The translations under genes and the position numbers were made by a program. From positions 1 to 55,073 of the forward strand of contig NZ_JAGGKM010000010.1 of the NCBI RefSeq assembly GCF_017873715.1: a DNA stretch of 55,073 nucleotides, read 5' to 3'. This document shows positions 20,854 through 30,200 of the stretch, in pieces. The notes beneath the pieces were generated by a model. The model was not told where the DNA came from, did not search any database, and was given only the letters and a program-made list of their open reading frames with translations. Position 1 is the stretch's first letter. Every line of letters begins with the position of its first letter. Origin of the DNA: Cytobacillus luteolus (GTDB lineage: Bacteria; Bacillota; Bacilli; Bacillales; Bacillaceae_L).

Positions 20854-20882
20854 ATAATACTTTCTGAAGGCGTTTTCGTCAA
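20854..20882 (-). promoter_or_regulatory. SigA promoter for the tRNA-Met/tRNA-Glu unit
   Basis: Minus strand TTGACG (20882-20877), 17-bp spacer, TATTAT (20859-20854), about 40 bp upstream of tRNA-Met. Confidence 0.75.
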
Positions 20883-20933
20883 TAGTTTTATTTAATAACA
20901 GAAAAATAGAAAAACTTAATTTAAGAATAACAA

Positions 20934-20958
20934 AAAAGCACCCGTAATGGATGCTTTT
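20934..20958 (-). terminator. yabR terminator
   Basis: 10-bp stem with one wobble (20934-20943 and 20949-20958), followed on the minus strand by TTTTTT-like sequence. It lies between yabR and the tRNA promoter. Confidence 0.85.
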
Positions 20959-20983
20959 AATATCTATATTCAAGTGCAGCAAG

Positions 20984-21427
20984 TTAGCCTCTTCTAGCTC
21001 CACGTCCACCACGTTTTGATTCAGTGTGGCGTTTTAATGAAGTTAGACGATCTTCGCTATCCTTTAGGAAACGACTCATCTTTTGTTCAAAGTTTTCTTT
21101 AGCACGAGGTGCTTCATTTCTGTTATTGTTGCGCGGACCATTGTTGTTTCGTGGACGGTATTCACGTTGTTCACGCTGTTCACGTTGTGGTTGCTCTTTC
21201 GCCTTTTTAATAGACAAACCAATCTTGCCGTCTTTTTCAACATTAATGACCTTAACTTCTACTTCGTCACCGACTTTTAGATGCTCATTAATATCTTTTA
21301 CGTAATTATCAGCAACTTCACTTATATGAACAAGTCCTGTTGTGCCTCCTGGCAGCTCCACGAACGCCCCAAAATTTGTTATTCCCGTTACTTTTCCTTG
21401 CAACTTGCTGCCTACTTCGATTGACAT
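20984..21427 (-). CDS. yabR: S1 RNA-binding domain protein YabR
   Basis: 147 aa. A single S1 OB-fold (about residues 5-75; GKVTGITNFGAFVELPGG, GLVHISEVA, KVINVEKDGKIGLSIK) is followed by a low-complexity basic tail rich in Arg, Asn and Gln and ending GGRGARRG. It is related to the small S1 proteins often called general stress protein 13 and may associate with ribosomes or RNA; its exact role is unknown. ATG follows AGGAGG, and the gene is last in the run yabP-yabQ-divIC-yabR. Confidence 0.92.
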   Translation of the reverse strand: MSIEVGSKLQGKVTGITNFGAFVELPGGTTGLVHISEVADNYVKDINEHLKVGDEVEVKVINVEKDGKIGLSIKKAKEQPQREQREQREYRPRNNNGPRNNNRNEAPRAKENFEQKMSRFLKDSEDRLTSLKRHTESKRGGRGARRG

Positions 21428-21497
21428 AAAAAAATTGCTCCTCCTTAAAAATTAAAAAATCATCCTATACCATTATACATAATAATAAAAACGAGTG

Positions 21498-21881
21498 TCA
21501 ATAAGACGAGGATTCGTCGGCGATTTTAAAGATGATTTCTCCATCTTTTGATAAGAAATAATCTCTTCTAGCAATCTTGGCTATATATTCATCATCATTT
21601 AACTTAACAATTTCTTCTTCGAGATAAATCTGCTCTTCTTTTAACTTTACAAGCTGTTCATCTAAGAGTTGACGTTCAGTTTCTTTTTCTCTAATCACTG
21701 CAGATTGTGCCACGAGCGTTGAAATTAACCCATAAGAAATGATCGCCGCAAAAATGGCAAAGGCTATAAGTCTTCGAAATAACCCTTTTCGCTTCATGTT
21801 GTTTTTTTGTTCTGATTGTTCATAATTAGTCACATATGGTGTTTGGATCTGAGTTACTTTTTGCTTCCTTATCGCTGCCAT
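21498..21881 (-). CDS. divIC: cell-division protein DivIC (FtsB-like)
   Basis: 127 aa bitopic membrane protein of the divisome that works with FtsL and DivIB to activate septal wall synthesis. A short basic cytoplasmic tail is followed by one membrane segment (about residues 38-57), then a coiled coil (about 60-100; acidic and basic heptads) and the conserved DEYIAKIARRDYFLSKDGE near the C-terminus. AGGAGG precedes the ATG. The position after yabQ is conserved. Confidence 0.95.
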   Translation of the reverse strand: MAAIRKQKVTQIQTPYVTNYEQSEQKNNMKRKGLFRRLIAFAIFAAIISYGLISTLVAQSAVIREKETERQLLDEQLVKLKEEQIYLEEEIVKLNDDEYIAKIARRDYFLSKDGEIIFKIADESSSY

Positions 21882-21918
21882 TTTAGAATCATTTCCTCCT
21901 TACATAACGTAAATGAAT

Positions 21919-22554
21919 TTAAGACTTACGAATTTTATTCCACCATTTAATTATCATATGTTTCATATTCTTTGCATGCTTTCGAATACCTGCAAAACTC
22001 GTAAAATATTTTAACAAAAATTTCTTCAAATTTTGCGGTAGCATTCTCCATAATAATACCCCAATCCATTTAAACGGGGAAAGTAAAACTTTTACAAGAA
22101 CAGTAAAAATGTTTAAAAGTATTTTCCCAATGGCAATAAGAATATTAAGTAGACCCATTAATAAAACAATGATCAGTTGAATGAATAATTGAATTGGTCG
22201 AACAATGAAAAGGTGGAATGTTTTCTCCAAGAAATGATAGGTTCTTAGGGCAGCACGAATCAACACTTCAAGTAATCGTTGATAGCCTGTACGTAATAAG
22301 CTTTGATAGGCAGCAAATCCACATAGAAGAGCAAGGAATACATAAAAGCGTAGCTCCCCTTCATTCACAGATAAAAGTATATAAAATATAATGAGGCCTT
22401 GTAACACCCAAAACAAGATATCATTAATGAATACAAGCCATCTAGCACGCTTTGGTCGCTTTAGAAAGCGACCATATGTATCAAGCGCAGCACCTAAATA
22501 GCTTCCCATGCCAATCATGGCAATCATTGTGTAGAATTGTGTCGTTAGGCTCAT
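21919..22554 (-). CDS. yabQ: spore cortex biosynthesis protein YabQ
   Basis: 211 aa. Several hydrophobic segments cluster in the first 90 residues and again at about 110-160, so it is a polytopic membrane protein; the C-terminus is basic. It overlaps the yabP stop by 4 bp (ATGA), so the pair is coupled. In B. subtilis YabP and YabQ are mother-cell (SigE) proteins; YabQ is needed for cortex formation and localises to the forespore outer membrane. Confidence 0.93.
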   Translation of the reverse strand: MSLTTQFYTMIAMIGMGSYLGAALDTYGRFLKRPKRARWLVFINDILFWVLQGLIIFYILLSVNEGELRFYVFLALLCGFAAYQSLLRTGYQRLLEVLIRAALRTYHFLEKTFHLFIVRPIQLFIQLIIVLLMGLLNILIAIGKILLNIFTVLVKVLLSPFKWIGVLLWRMLPQNLKKFLLKYFTSFAGIRKHAKNMKHMIIKWWNKIRKS

Positions 22555-22862
22555 TTAAATAACTTGCTAAAGAATCCTTTAGCTTTCTCCGCGTGTTGCT
22601 CATCTAAATAGACGATATCAAACACTTTACCTTTTATTGACACTATACCTTTATCCACATCTAGATTTTTCATTTGCAGATTTTGTCCCCTGATCGCTAA
22701 AAAGCCCATTACTGTCTCTAACAAAAACTCTTCGTTATCAAAGCTTTCTACCTGCTTTACTCCTGTAATATCAAGTAGCCTTCTACTTCTCATAACTACA
22801 TCATGTTCCTGGACAGTTCCTTTGTTTGATCCATTCGCTTCATAATATTGACTCATCATCAT
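22551..22862 (-). CDS. yabP: sporulation protein YabP
   Basis: 103 aa soluble protein with the YabP/YqfC signature: MRSRRLLDITGVKQVESFD (about residues 24-42), FLLETVMGFLAIRGQNLQMK, and the C-terminal GFFSKLFK. It is expressed with YabQ in the mother cell in B. subtilis; its biochemical role is unknown. Three ATGs stand close together; the third (22856), giving MSQYYE, best fits family starts. The 150-bp upstream gap contains a duplicated 12-bp sequence. Confidence 0.93.
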   Translation of the reverse strand: MMMSQYYEANGSNKGTVQEHDVVMRSRRLLDITGVKQVESFDNEEFLLETVMGFLAIRGQNLQMKNLDVDKGIVSIKGKVFDIVYLDEQHAEKAKGFFSKLFK

Positions 22863-23012
22863 CCCACGCTTTCTACAAGTTGGAAGTAAGAGGTGAGACG
22901 GTCATTTAAGATCGTATACCTTTGTAAAACACAAAGCCTCTCCTTCTTTGTTTGCTATATATTTATGATATTGGGATGATATTTAGAACAAGCCTCTCCT
23001 TTTTATAGGAAA

Positions 23013-23285
23013 TTATAAGAGGTGCGAATCTTCAATTCTCTCTTCTTTAATAATTTCATAAAGTTCTGATGCATCTTCTTTTTTTGTTGTTTCCTTCAAG
23101 TCATTTACTCTAGCAGTTACAAGTTTTTGACCAAAGCGGATGGTAAGTGTGTCACCAATTTTCACATTGGAACTAGCCTTTGCTTGATCACCGTTGATTA
23201 AGATTCTTCCTTGATCTGCTACTTCTTTCGCTAATGTTCGACGCTTTATAATTCGAGATACTTTTAAGAATTTATCTAAACGCAT
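23013..23285 (-). CDS. rqcP: RqcP (S4-domain ribosome quality-control factor, YabO)
   Basis: 90 aa. An S4 RNA-binding domain (about residues 1-60; [30 protein letters not shown]) makes up nearly the whole protein. This Hsp15-like family member acts with RqcH on stalled 50S subunits during C-terminal alanine tailing. I start at ATG 23285, where the family begins MRLDK; a GTG four codons earlier is also open. It directly follows yabN. Confidence 0.92.
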   Translation of the reverse strand: MRLDKFLKVSRIIKRRTLAKEVADQGRILINGDQAKASSNVKIGDTLTIRFGQKLVTARVNDLKETTKKEDASELYEIIKEERIEDSHLL

Positions 23286-23340
23286 GTTTTCTATCACTTC
23301 TTTCTATATAATGCTAAGATACTTTTTCGATAAAACTTAC

Positions 23341-24804
23341 TTAAAGTCCTTGTTTTTTTGATTCTTCCCAAATTGAATCTAACTCTTCAAGTGAAAGTGA
23401 TTCCATTTGTTTACCCTGTTTTTTTACCTCTTGTTCTATATAAACGAATCGCCTGTAGAATTTTTGGTTGGTTGCCAAAACAGCTTCCTCAGGATCAATT
23501 TTATAATATCTTCCAATATTTACAAAAGCAAACAATATATCCCCAAACTCAGCAAGCATCTTCTCTTGGTTAACGTTTTCTGAATTAAGTTCGGATTTGA
23601 ACTCATTCAGTTCTTCATAAACTTTTTCCCACATTGGCTCGACATGTTTCCAGTCAAATCCAACAGTTGCTGCTTTTGCTTGATATTTATAGGCCTTTGA
23701 TAAACCCGGAAGGCTTTTAGAAACACTATCTAGGAGTGATTCCTCATCAATATTCACTTTCTCCATTTTCTTAATTTCGTTCCAGTTACTTATAACATCA
23801 TCAACGCTATCTGCTGATACATCACCAAACACATGCGGATGTCTTCTAATCATTTTTTCTGTAACTCCTTGAATGACATCACTCACAGAGAACATTCCTT
23901 CTTCCTCGGCGATTTGGGAATGTAACATTATTTGAAGTAATACATCTCCTAGCTCTTCTGCCATATGATCATCATCCTCATTATCAATGGCTTCAATAAG
24001 TTCGTACGCTTCTTCAAGTAAATACTTTTTCAAGGATTTATGTGTTTGCTTTTGATCCCATGGGCATCCACCCGGTCCACGTAAGGTAGCTATCACTTTA
24101 CGTAAAGTTGAAAATTTATGATAAAGCAAACTCTCTTCTTTTACTGGAGGAACATAGACACTTGTTAAGTTTGTAAGTTCCATTCCACGGTCCAGCTCAT
24201 ACAGAGGAACCCTTTTAATTAGCTGTTGCTCACTTCCTGCAGCAGTTACAATATAAACTTCATAGTCATCTGGAAGTTGCTCCATTAAGCTTAGCTTAAC
24301 ATCCGATGCAATCATTTGATCATAGACCTGACAGATAATAATATGGTGATTAAGTTGTAAATGGGTGTTATCAAACGATAATGCATCAACAAATTGAAAT
24401 CCTTCGATTGGGTCTATCTCTAGTGCAGCAAAAAGCGGATCAATAAAGCTCTGTCCGCCCTCAACTACTACATTGTATTCATCCTTTTTTGCCAATAAAA
24501 GCTGTACCGTTTTTTCTGCTACTAGTGGATGTCCTGGAACAGCATAAACAATATCTTTATCATTTGCCTGTGTACAAAGTTCGTTTACTATCTCTTCATA
24601 TACATCTTCAAATTGATCATGCTTCTCATAAATTTCATCAAACGATTGAAAGATTAGTCCCTCTTTCACTAAATCATTAACGACAGGATGGTCCTTCGTT
24701 CGTAAGTATAAATGGCTGGTTTCTTTTATCTTTCGGTATAAACCGAGAGATAACTGATTCAAATCGCCAGCTCCAAGTCCAATAATACTTATGTTTTTTG
24801 CCAT
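23341..24804 (-). CDS. yabN: YabN: tetrapyrrole-methylase-like domain fused to MazG NTP pyrophosphohydrolase
   Basis: 487 aa two-domain protein. Residues about 1-220 resemble SAM-dependent tetrapyrrole (corrin/porphyrin) methylases (SIIGLGAGDLNQLSLGLY). Residues about 230-487 are a MazG domain with LRGPGGCPWDQKQTHKSL and the metal-binding EExxE...EELGDVLLQ pattern, likely a house-cleaning nucleotide pyrophosphatase. The fusion is typical of Bacilli. The start lies 15 bp after the flippase gene. What the methylase-like part does is unclear. Confidence 0.94.
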   Translation of the reverse strand: MAKNISIIGLGAGDLNQLSLGLYRKIKETSHLYLRTKDHPVVNDLVKEGLIFQSFDEIYEKHDQFEDVYEEIVNELCTQANDKDIVYAVPGHPLVAEKTVQLLLAKKDEYNVVVEGGQSFIDPLFAALEIDPIEGFQFVDALSFDNTHLQLNHHIIICQVYDQMIASDVKLSLMEQLPDDYEVYIVTAAGSEQQLIKRVPLYELDRGMELTNLTSVYVPPVKEESLLYHKFSTLRKVIATLRGPGGCPWDQKQTHKSLKKYLLEEAYELIEAIDNEDDDHMAEELGDVLLQIMLHSQIAEEEGMFSVSDVIQGVTEKMIRRHPHVFGDVSADSVDDVISNWNEIKKMEKVNIDEESLLDSVSKSLPGLSKAYKYQAKAATVGFDWKHVEPMWEKVYEELNEFKSELNSENVNQEKMLAEFGDILFAFVNIGRYYKIDPEEAVLATNQKFYRRFVYIEQEVKKQGKQMESLSLEELDSIWEESKKQGL

Positions 24805-24819
24805 ATCCTTTTACCTTCC

Positions 24820-26433
24820 TTATTTACGAGTTCTTAGTAGAATTGACGCTTTCTCTCCAAGTGGAAAGTAAGATAATTCTTCTCTTGTAAATACATTCCC
24901 TCTAATAATTACAAGTATGTACACCAATCCGCCAAGTAAAACTGCCGAAAGCGAGTGAAGAGTTGAAAATAACCTTGTATCAACTATTGCACCCAAAATA
25001 ATATATAGAGCACTTTGATATATAAATAGGGTGGAGACCATTGCTCCTGCTGCAACCATTGTCATAGCTATGGTTCTGTTATTAATAATTTTGATCGGTA
25101 ACTTTTTATATAAAAATAAGCCATTCAAGGTTGCTACCAACAAAAAGGCAATAACAGTAGCAAGTGCCGCACCCAAAATGGAGTAAGAGGGAATTAGTAG
25201 CATATTTAATCCCATTTTAATAAAAACACCTATGATTACACTGATTGCCGGGAAATAAGAATATCCTAATCCATTCAGTATAGCTGATATTGTCAAAATG
25301 ATTGTTGTAAAAAAGATTGAAACCACCAAGATCATTAATTCCTGTGAACCAGTAGAATTCTGAAATAACATTCTATTAGTTGGAGTTATAATGCTAGCTA
25401 ATCCGACCGCTGCACCAACTCCAATAACTACGGCAATTTTTAGAGAGATACTCACTTTTTTTATAATAAAAGTAAAATCCTCTCTTTTCTTTGCACTTGC
25501 TATAAGTGGGACAAGCGTTAACGACAATGATGTTGCTACGACTGTACCTAATTGGATTAGAGGTTGCCCTCGATCATAAACACCTTTTAAGGTCTTGGCT
25601 GATGTCTCTTCTATCCCATTTGAGACTAATAATGAATAAAGAGTGAAAGAATCGACTAATTGGATGACAATTAGTAGTAAACCACTAACACTAATTGTAA
25701 ACCCTTGAATAACAATCACCTTAATTGTTCCACGGCTGGACTGTTTTACTTTCTGCCAATTGACCTTCTTAAAAGGCAATGTTTTTTTATCAAAAAGAAA
25801 ATAAAATAAAACGAGTATAGCTGTAAAACCACCTAGAACAGAGCCGAATATGGCTCCTGCTCCCGCTTCATAAACACTATAACCGTTTAATAACAGTAGA
25901 TAAGAAAAGAGCAAGATTGTTACCACTCGTACAAGCTGTTCAACTATTTGAGATGTTGCAGTAGGAATCATATTATTTCGGCCTTGGAAGTAACCACGAA
26001 TAAGAGAAATAACCGGTAATAATAGGAAAGAGAAGGATGTTACCTTAATTAGGGAAGAAAGTTCATTATCCCCCATCATCCCGGCGATCAAACCTGCTCC
26101 CCAATATAAGAAAGAGAAACTGACTATTCCCATTAAGGATAATAAAAAAAACGAGATAATCAGTATTCTTTGTGCTCCACTATCATCTTCATGTTCATAC
26201 CGCTCAGCAATTAATTTTGAAATGACAACAGGAAATCCATATGTAGAAAGGACTAAGGCGATTCCATAGATAGGATAGATCTGTTGATATATATAAAACC
26301 CTATATCTCCAACAATATTTTGGTAGGGAACTCGGTAGGCAGCACTTAAGATTTTTATAATAATACCCGCAATCGTTAAAATAAATGCCCCTTCCACTAA
26401 CCCTTGAATTTTACGTTTGGATTGGACGCTCAT
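24820..26433 (-). CDS. yabM: polysaccharide/lipid flippase of the MurJ/SpoVB family (YabM)
   Basis: 537 aa, about 14 hydrophobic segments, MATE-like MOP fold. Family features: GAFILTIAGIIIKILSAAYR in the first segment, RVPYQN and YPIYGIALVLSTYGFPVVIS. Likely exports or flips an undecaprenyl-linked wall or spore precursor; B. subtilis YabM is one of several SpoVB paralogues. ATG 26433 has AAGGAG 6 nt upstream; the frame stays open further but without a ribosome site. Located between spoVT and yabN. Confidence 0.92.
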   Translation of the reverse strand: MSVQSKRKIQGLVEGAFILTIAGIIIKILSAAYRVPYQNIVGDIGFYIYQQIYPIYGIALVLSTYGFPVVISKLIAERYEHEDDSGAQRILIISFFLLSLMGIVSFSFLYWGAGLIAGMMGDNELSSLIKVTSFSFLLLPVISLIRGYFQGRNNMIPTATSQIVEQLVRVVTILLFSYLLLLNGYSVYEAGAGAIFGSVLGGFTAILVLFYFLFDKKTLPFKKVNWQKVKQSSRGTIKVIVIQGFTISVSGLLLIVIQLVDSFTLYSLLVSNGIEETSAKTLKGVYDRGQPLIQLGTVVATSLSLTLVPLIASAKKREDFTFIIKKVSISLKIAVVIGVGAAVGLASIITPTNRMLFQNSTGSQELMILVVSIFFTTIILTISAILNGLGYSYFPAISVIIGVFIKMGLNMLLIPSYSILGAALATVIAFLLVATLNGLFLYKKLPIKIINNRTIAMTMVAAGAMVSTLFIYQSALYIILGAIVDTRLFSTLHSLSAVLLGGLVYILVIIRGNVFTREELSYFPLGEKASILLRTRK

Positions 26434-26502
26434 GCCAATCTCCTTCCAATCTAAAATATCTCGTGTATTATACCACATAATGGATATGTAAAGAGATTAA
26501 CA

Positions 26503-26536
26503 AAAAAAGAAAAGGCAGCTCGATGGCCACCTTTTC
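26503..26536 (-). terminator. spoVT terminator
   Basis: GAAAAGG/CCTTTTC stem (26509-26515 and 26530-26536) followed on the minus strand by a seven-T run, 14 bp after the spoVT stop. Confidence 0.8.
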
Positions 26537-26549
26537 ACTTCTAAGTATA

Positions 26550-27086
26550 TTATTGCTCCATTTGACGAGCTAAAAATCCTGCAGCAGTTTCTACGGCCTT
26601 TTGTTCAACTTCTCCAAGTGCTTTTTCTTTGGAGAGAATGACAACAGCGCCAATCGGGTCACCGTTTGCAACAATTGGACCTACAGTATAAGAGGAAACT
26701 GTTTCTTCATTTCCATCAACAATTGAAACTTGTTTCTCCTCAGTCTCTAGAACAGAGCTTCGGTCATCCATTGTTTTTTCAATTAGTTCACTGACATTCT
26801 TATTTAAGTATTCTTTCTTCGACCCGCCAGCCATAGCAATAAATACATCTCTGTCACAGATGAGAACAGGATGGCCTAAGCTGTCATACAAAGCCTCTGC
26901 ATACTCTTTAGCAAAATCACTTAGCTCGCTTATAGGTGAGTACTTTTTGAGGATAACCTCTCCGTCACGATCGACAAAGATTTCAAGTGGATCCCCTTCC
27001 CTAATCCGTAATGTTCTACGGATTTCTTTTGGAATTACTACTCTACCTAAATCATCAATACGACGAACAATACCAGTTGCTTTCAT
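26550..27086 (-). CDS. spoVT: stage V sporulation protein T (AbrB-like regulator)
   Basis: 178 aa. The N-terminal swapped-hairpin AbrB DNA-binding domain (MKATGIVRRIDDLGRVVIPK, then RTLRIREGDPLEIF) is followed by a C-terminal GAF-like domain (about 56-178). It modulates SigG-dependent genes late in forespore development and influences spore resistance and germination. I start at ATG 27086 to match the family; another ATG at 27107 is in frame. A SigG-type promoter lies about 90 bp upstream. abrB in this window encodes the related short regulator. Confidence 0.97.
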   Translation of the reverse strand: MKATGIVRRIDDLGRVVIPKEIRRTLRIREGDPLEIFVDRDGEVILKKYSPISELSDFAKEYAEALYDSLGHPVLICDRDVFIAMAGGSKKEYLNKNVSELIEKTMDDRSSVLETEEKQVSIVDGNEETVSSYTVGPIVANGDPIGAVVILSKEKALGEVEQKAVETAAGFLARQMEQ

Positions 27087-27177
27087 CTTAAGTTGCCTCA
27101 CTTTCATCTGATGATTAAAGATTTGGTGATGTACAATTTGTCTTTAAAAGAATTTATCACCATTTGTGTGTTGGTTT

Positions 27178-27206
27178 TAGTATGAGTAACCTACAAAGTT
27201 CTATTC
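27178..27206 (-). promoter_or_regulatory. spoVT forespore (SigG-type) promoter
   Basis: Minus strand GAATA (27206-27202), 17-bp spacer, CATACTA (27184-27178). Both elements fit the SigG consensus (GHATR, CATNHTA), with spacing 1 bp short of the usual 18. SigG control of spoVT is established in B. subtilis. Confidence 0.75.
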
Positions 27207-27298
27207 ATGATGAAAGTGATTTTTTCATATAAAGTGAAATTACTCCAGTTTTCATGTTCGCCAATTTAATAATGACTTAAACAACTTTAAACAATACT

Positions 27299-30200
27299 TT
27301 AGCTGGCATTCACATTTTCTTTTTTTGTATCGGCTAGAGCCTTAATCATATCGGATGCTACATTGAGCCATTTATCTACAGTAACATCTTTAATGTGTAG
27401 GACTATTTTCAATTTAGTGCCTTCCATTCCTAGACTAATCATTCTTCCATATTGATTACCGATTATAAATAGTTTATGGCCATCTATTTTATTACTAGCT
27501 TCTTCTGATAAAAGAATAGTGACTTCATTCTTCACTTGTTTTATTTGCTCCACTCGTTCTTTTCTTGCAAAAACCTTCATTTCAGCAATCTTAAATAAAT
27601 AAGCAACTTCTTGTGGGAACTCACCGAAACGATCAATCATTTCCTCTTGCAGTTCTTCCACATCTTCTAAAGTATCAATTCCTCTAAAACGCTTATACAT
27701 ATCAATTTTTTGACGTCCATCTGAAATATAAGCATCAGGAATATAAGCATCAACTTCTACATCAATTTCAACAGAGAACTTTTCCTCACGCGGGATATCT
27801 GTTCTTCTCTGTTCAATGGCATCCTTAAGCATTTGTGAGTACAAGTCAAATCCTACAGAGTCAATAAATCCATGCTGCTGAGCACCTAGGATATTACCCG
27901 CTCCTCGAATAGATAAATCTCTCATTGCAATTTTGAATCCTGATCCTAATTCAGTAAATTCCTTAATAGCCTGTAGTCTTTTTTCAGATACTTCCGTTAA
28001 TACTTTATCTTTTCTGTATGTGAAATAAGCATAAGCGACTCGGTTAGAGCGTCCTACCCTACCACGAAGCTGATACAGTTGTGATAATCCCATACGATCC
28101 GCATCAAAAACAATCAGTGTATTAGCATTAGGGATATCAACACCGGTCTCAATAATTGTTGTACTAACTAGTACATCATACTGACCATCTAAAAAATTGA
28201 GCATAACTGCTTCCAGCTCATTTTCTGTCATTCTTCCGTGAGCATAGGCAACTCTGGCGTCAGGTACAAGCATTGATATTTCCTCAGCTTTTCTTTCAAT
28301 GTCCTCTACTCGGTTGTAAAGGAAGAAAATTTGGCCATCCCTTGCTAACTCTCTCTCAATTGCTTCACGAATCAAACCACCATTATATTCAACCACATAG
28401 GTTTGTACAGGAAATCTGTTTTCTGGAGGTGTTTCGATAACAGAGAGATCTCTTACCCCTAGCATTGACATGTGTAATGTTCGTGGTATCGGTGTTGCAG
28501 TTAAAGTCAATACGTCGATATTAGCCTTTAACTGTTTAATTTTCTCTTTATGAGTTACTCCAAAGCGCTGCTCTTCATCGATAATTAGCAATCCAAGGTC
28601 ACGATACGTAATATCTTTTGATAGTAAGCGATGAGTACCAACCACGATATCTACTGTACCTGCCTGTAACCCCTTAATTGTTTCAGTTTGTTGTTTTCTA
28701 GTTCTAAATCGGTTTAGCAAACCAATGGTAACAGGGAAATCTTGAAACCGTTCACGAATGGTCTCATAATGCTGTTGAGCTAATATAGTGGTTGGAACGA
28801 GAATAGCTACTTGCTTGCCATCATGAATCGCTTTAAATGCAGCACGAATTGCAACTTCCGTTTTACCATATCCAACGTCTCCACATAAGAGTCTGTCCAT
28901 TGGGCGTTCGCGCTCCATGTCCAATTTAATTTCATGAATTGAACGCAACTGATCCTCTGTTTCCTGATAGGCAAATGCATCTTCAAATTCTCTTTGCATA
29001 TCACCGTCAGGAGAGAATGCATAACCTTTGCTTGCTTCACGTTCTGCATAAAGTTTTATCAAGTCATCCGCAATATCCTGAACTGAAGACTCAACTTTTT
29101 TACGAACCCTTTTCCAATCACTTCCGCCAAGCTTATATATCTTCGGTTCTTTCCCCTCAGAACCTACATACTTCTGAACTTGGTCAATTTGGTCAACCGG
29201 GACATAAAGCTTATCATCCCCTTGGTAGCGAATATGGATATAGTCTTTATGGATTCCATTGATCTCTAATGTTTCAATACCATAATACTTACCGATTCCA
29301 TGATTAATATGAACAACGTGATCACCAATTTGAAGTTCAGAATAATTTTTTATTCTCTCTGCGTTAGAAAGCTTTTGTCTACTCTTTGATTTCTTTAGTT
29401 TTTTCTTGAAAAGCTCCTCTTCTGTAATGACAGCGAGCTTTTGTAATGGTAGTTCAAACCCGTCATTTAAATCTCCGATAATAATTTGAACTTGACCCGG
29501 AAGAATGTCAGCATCTGTTTTTAATGGGGTAGCCTTTATATCATAATCCTCTAACACATTTTGTAGCTTTTTAACTCTTTCATCATTTGCTCCTAGGAAA
29601 ACAACAGAGAAATTCCCCTTCTTCCAGCGATCAAGCTCTGTTTTCAAAACATGCATTTGACCATGAAAATTTTGCATTTGCTTACAAGTCATATTTAATA
29701 TGTTCTGTGGACTTGTATAAGGTACATGCCTTAAAAATAAAGATAAATATAGCAAAGGTTTAGTTGACTTTTGAATCAAAACATTAAACTTATGTGAGTG
29801 ATGCAAGTTATGAATAGCTTCTCCATTTTCTAAAAGGCCTGTATACCATTCAGCTTCATCCTTATCAAGAGAATCAGACATTTCCTGAATACGACTAATC
29901 TCATCCAAAATAACAATTCCATTTTGGGGCAAATAATCTAGTAAACTAGTAGGCCTCTCGTAGAATAGGCTTAAGTATTTGAACATTTTTTGAGGAAATT
30001 GACCATTTTTCAATAGGTCTAGTTCATAAGTTATATTTTCTAATGTTAATTCCTTTACCTTATCGTCTTTCAGCTTTTTTAAAGTAGTAGCTAGTCCCTC
30101 TTCTAATGCATTTATACCTTGGCCCAATTGATTCTTCGCTATCAGAATTTCAGTTGCAGGTCCAATCGTTATGCTTTGAAGTTTCTGCTGGGAACGCTGA

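Noticed and set aside
20806-21012. 68-codon minus-strand frame between yabR and tRNA-Met
   Set aside because: It runs through the yabR terminator, the tRNA promoter and the first bases of tRNA-Met.
22863-23012. SigE promoter for yabP-yabQ
   Set aside because: CATAAATA-like sequences occur but do not satisfy CATANNNT with a proper -35; expected from biology but not legible here.
28939-29262. 107-codon plus-strand frame opposite mfd
   Set aside because: Mirror frame of a strongly conserved gene; no ribosome site, product composition unlike neighbouring proteins.
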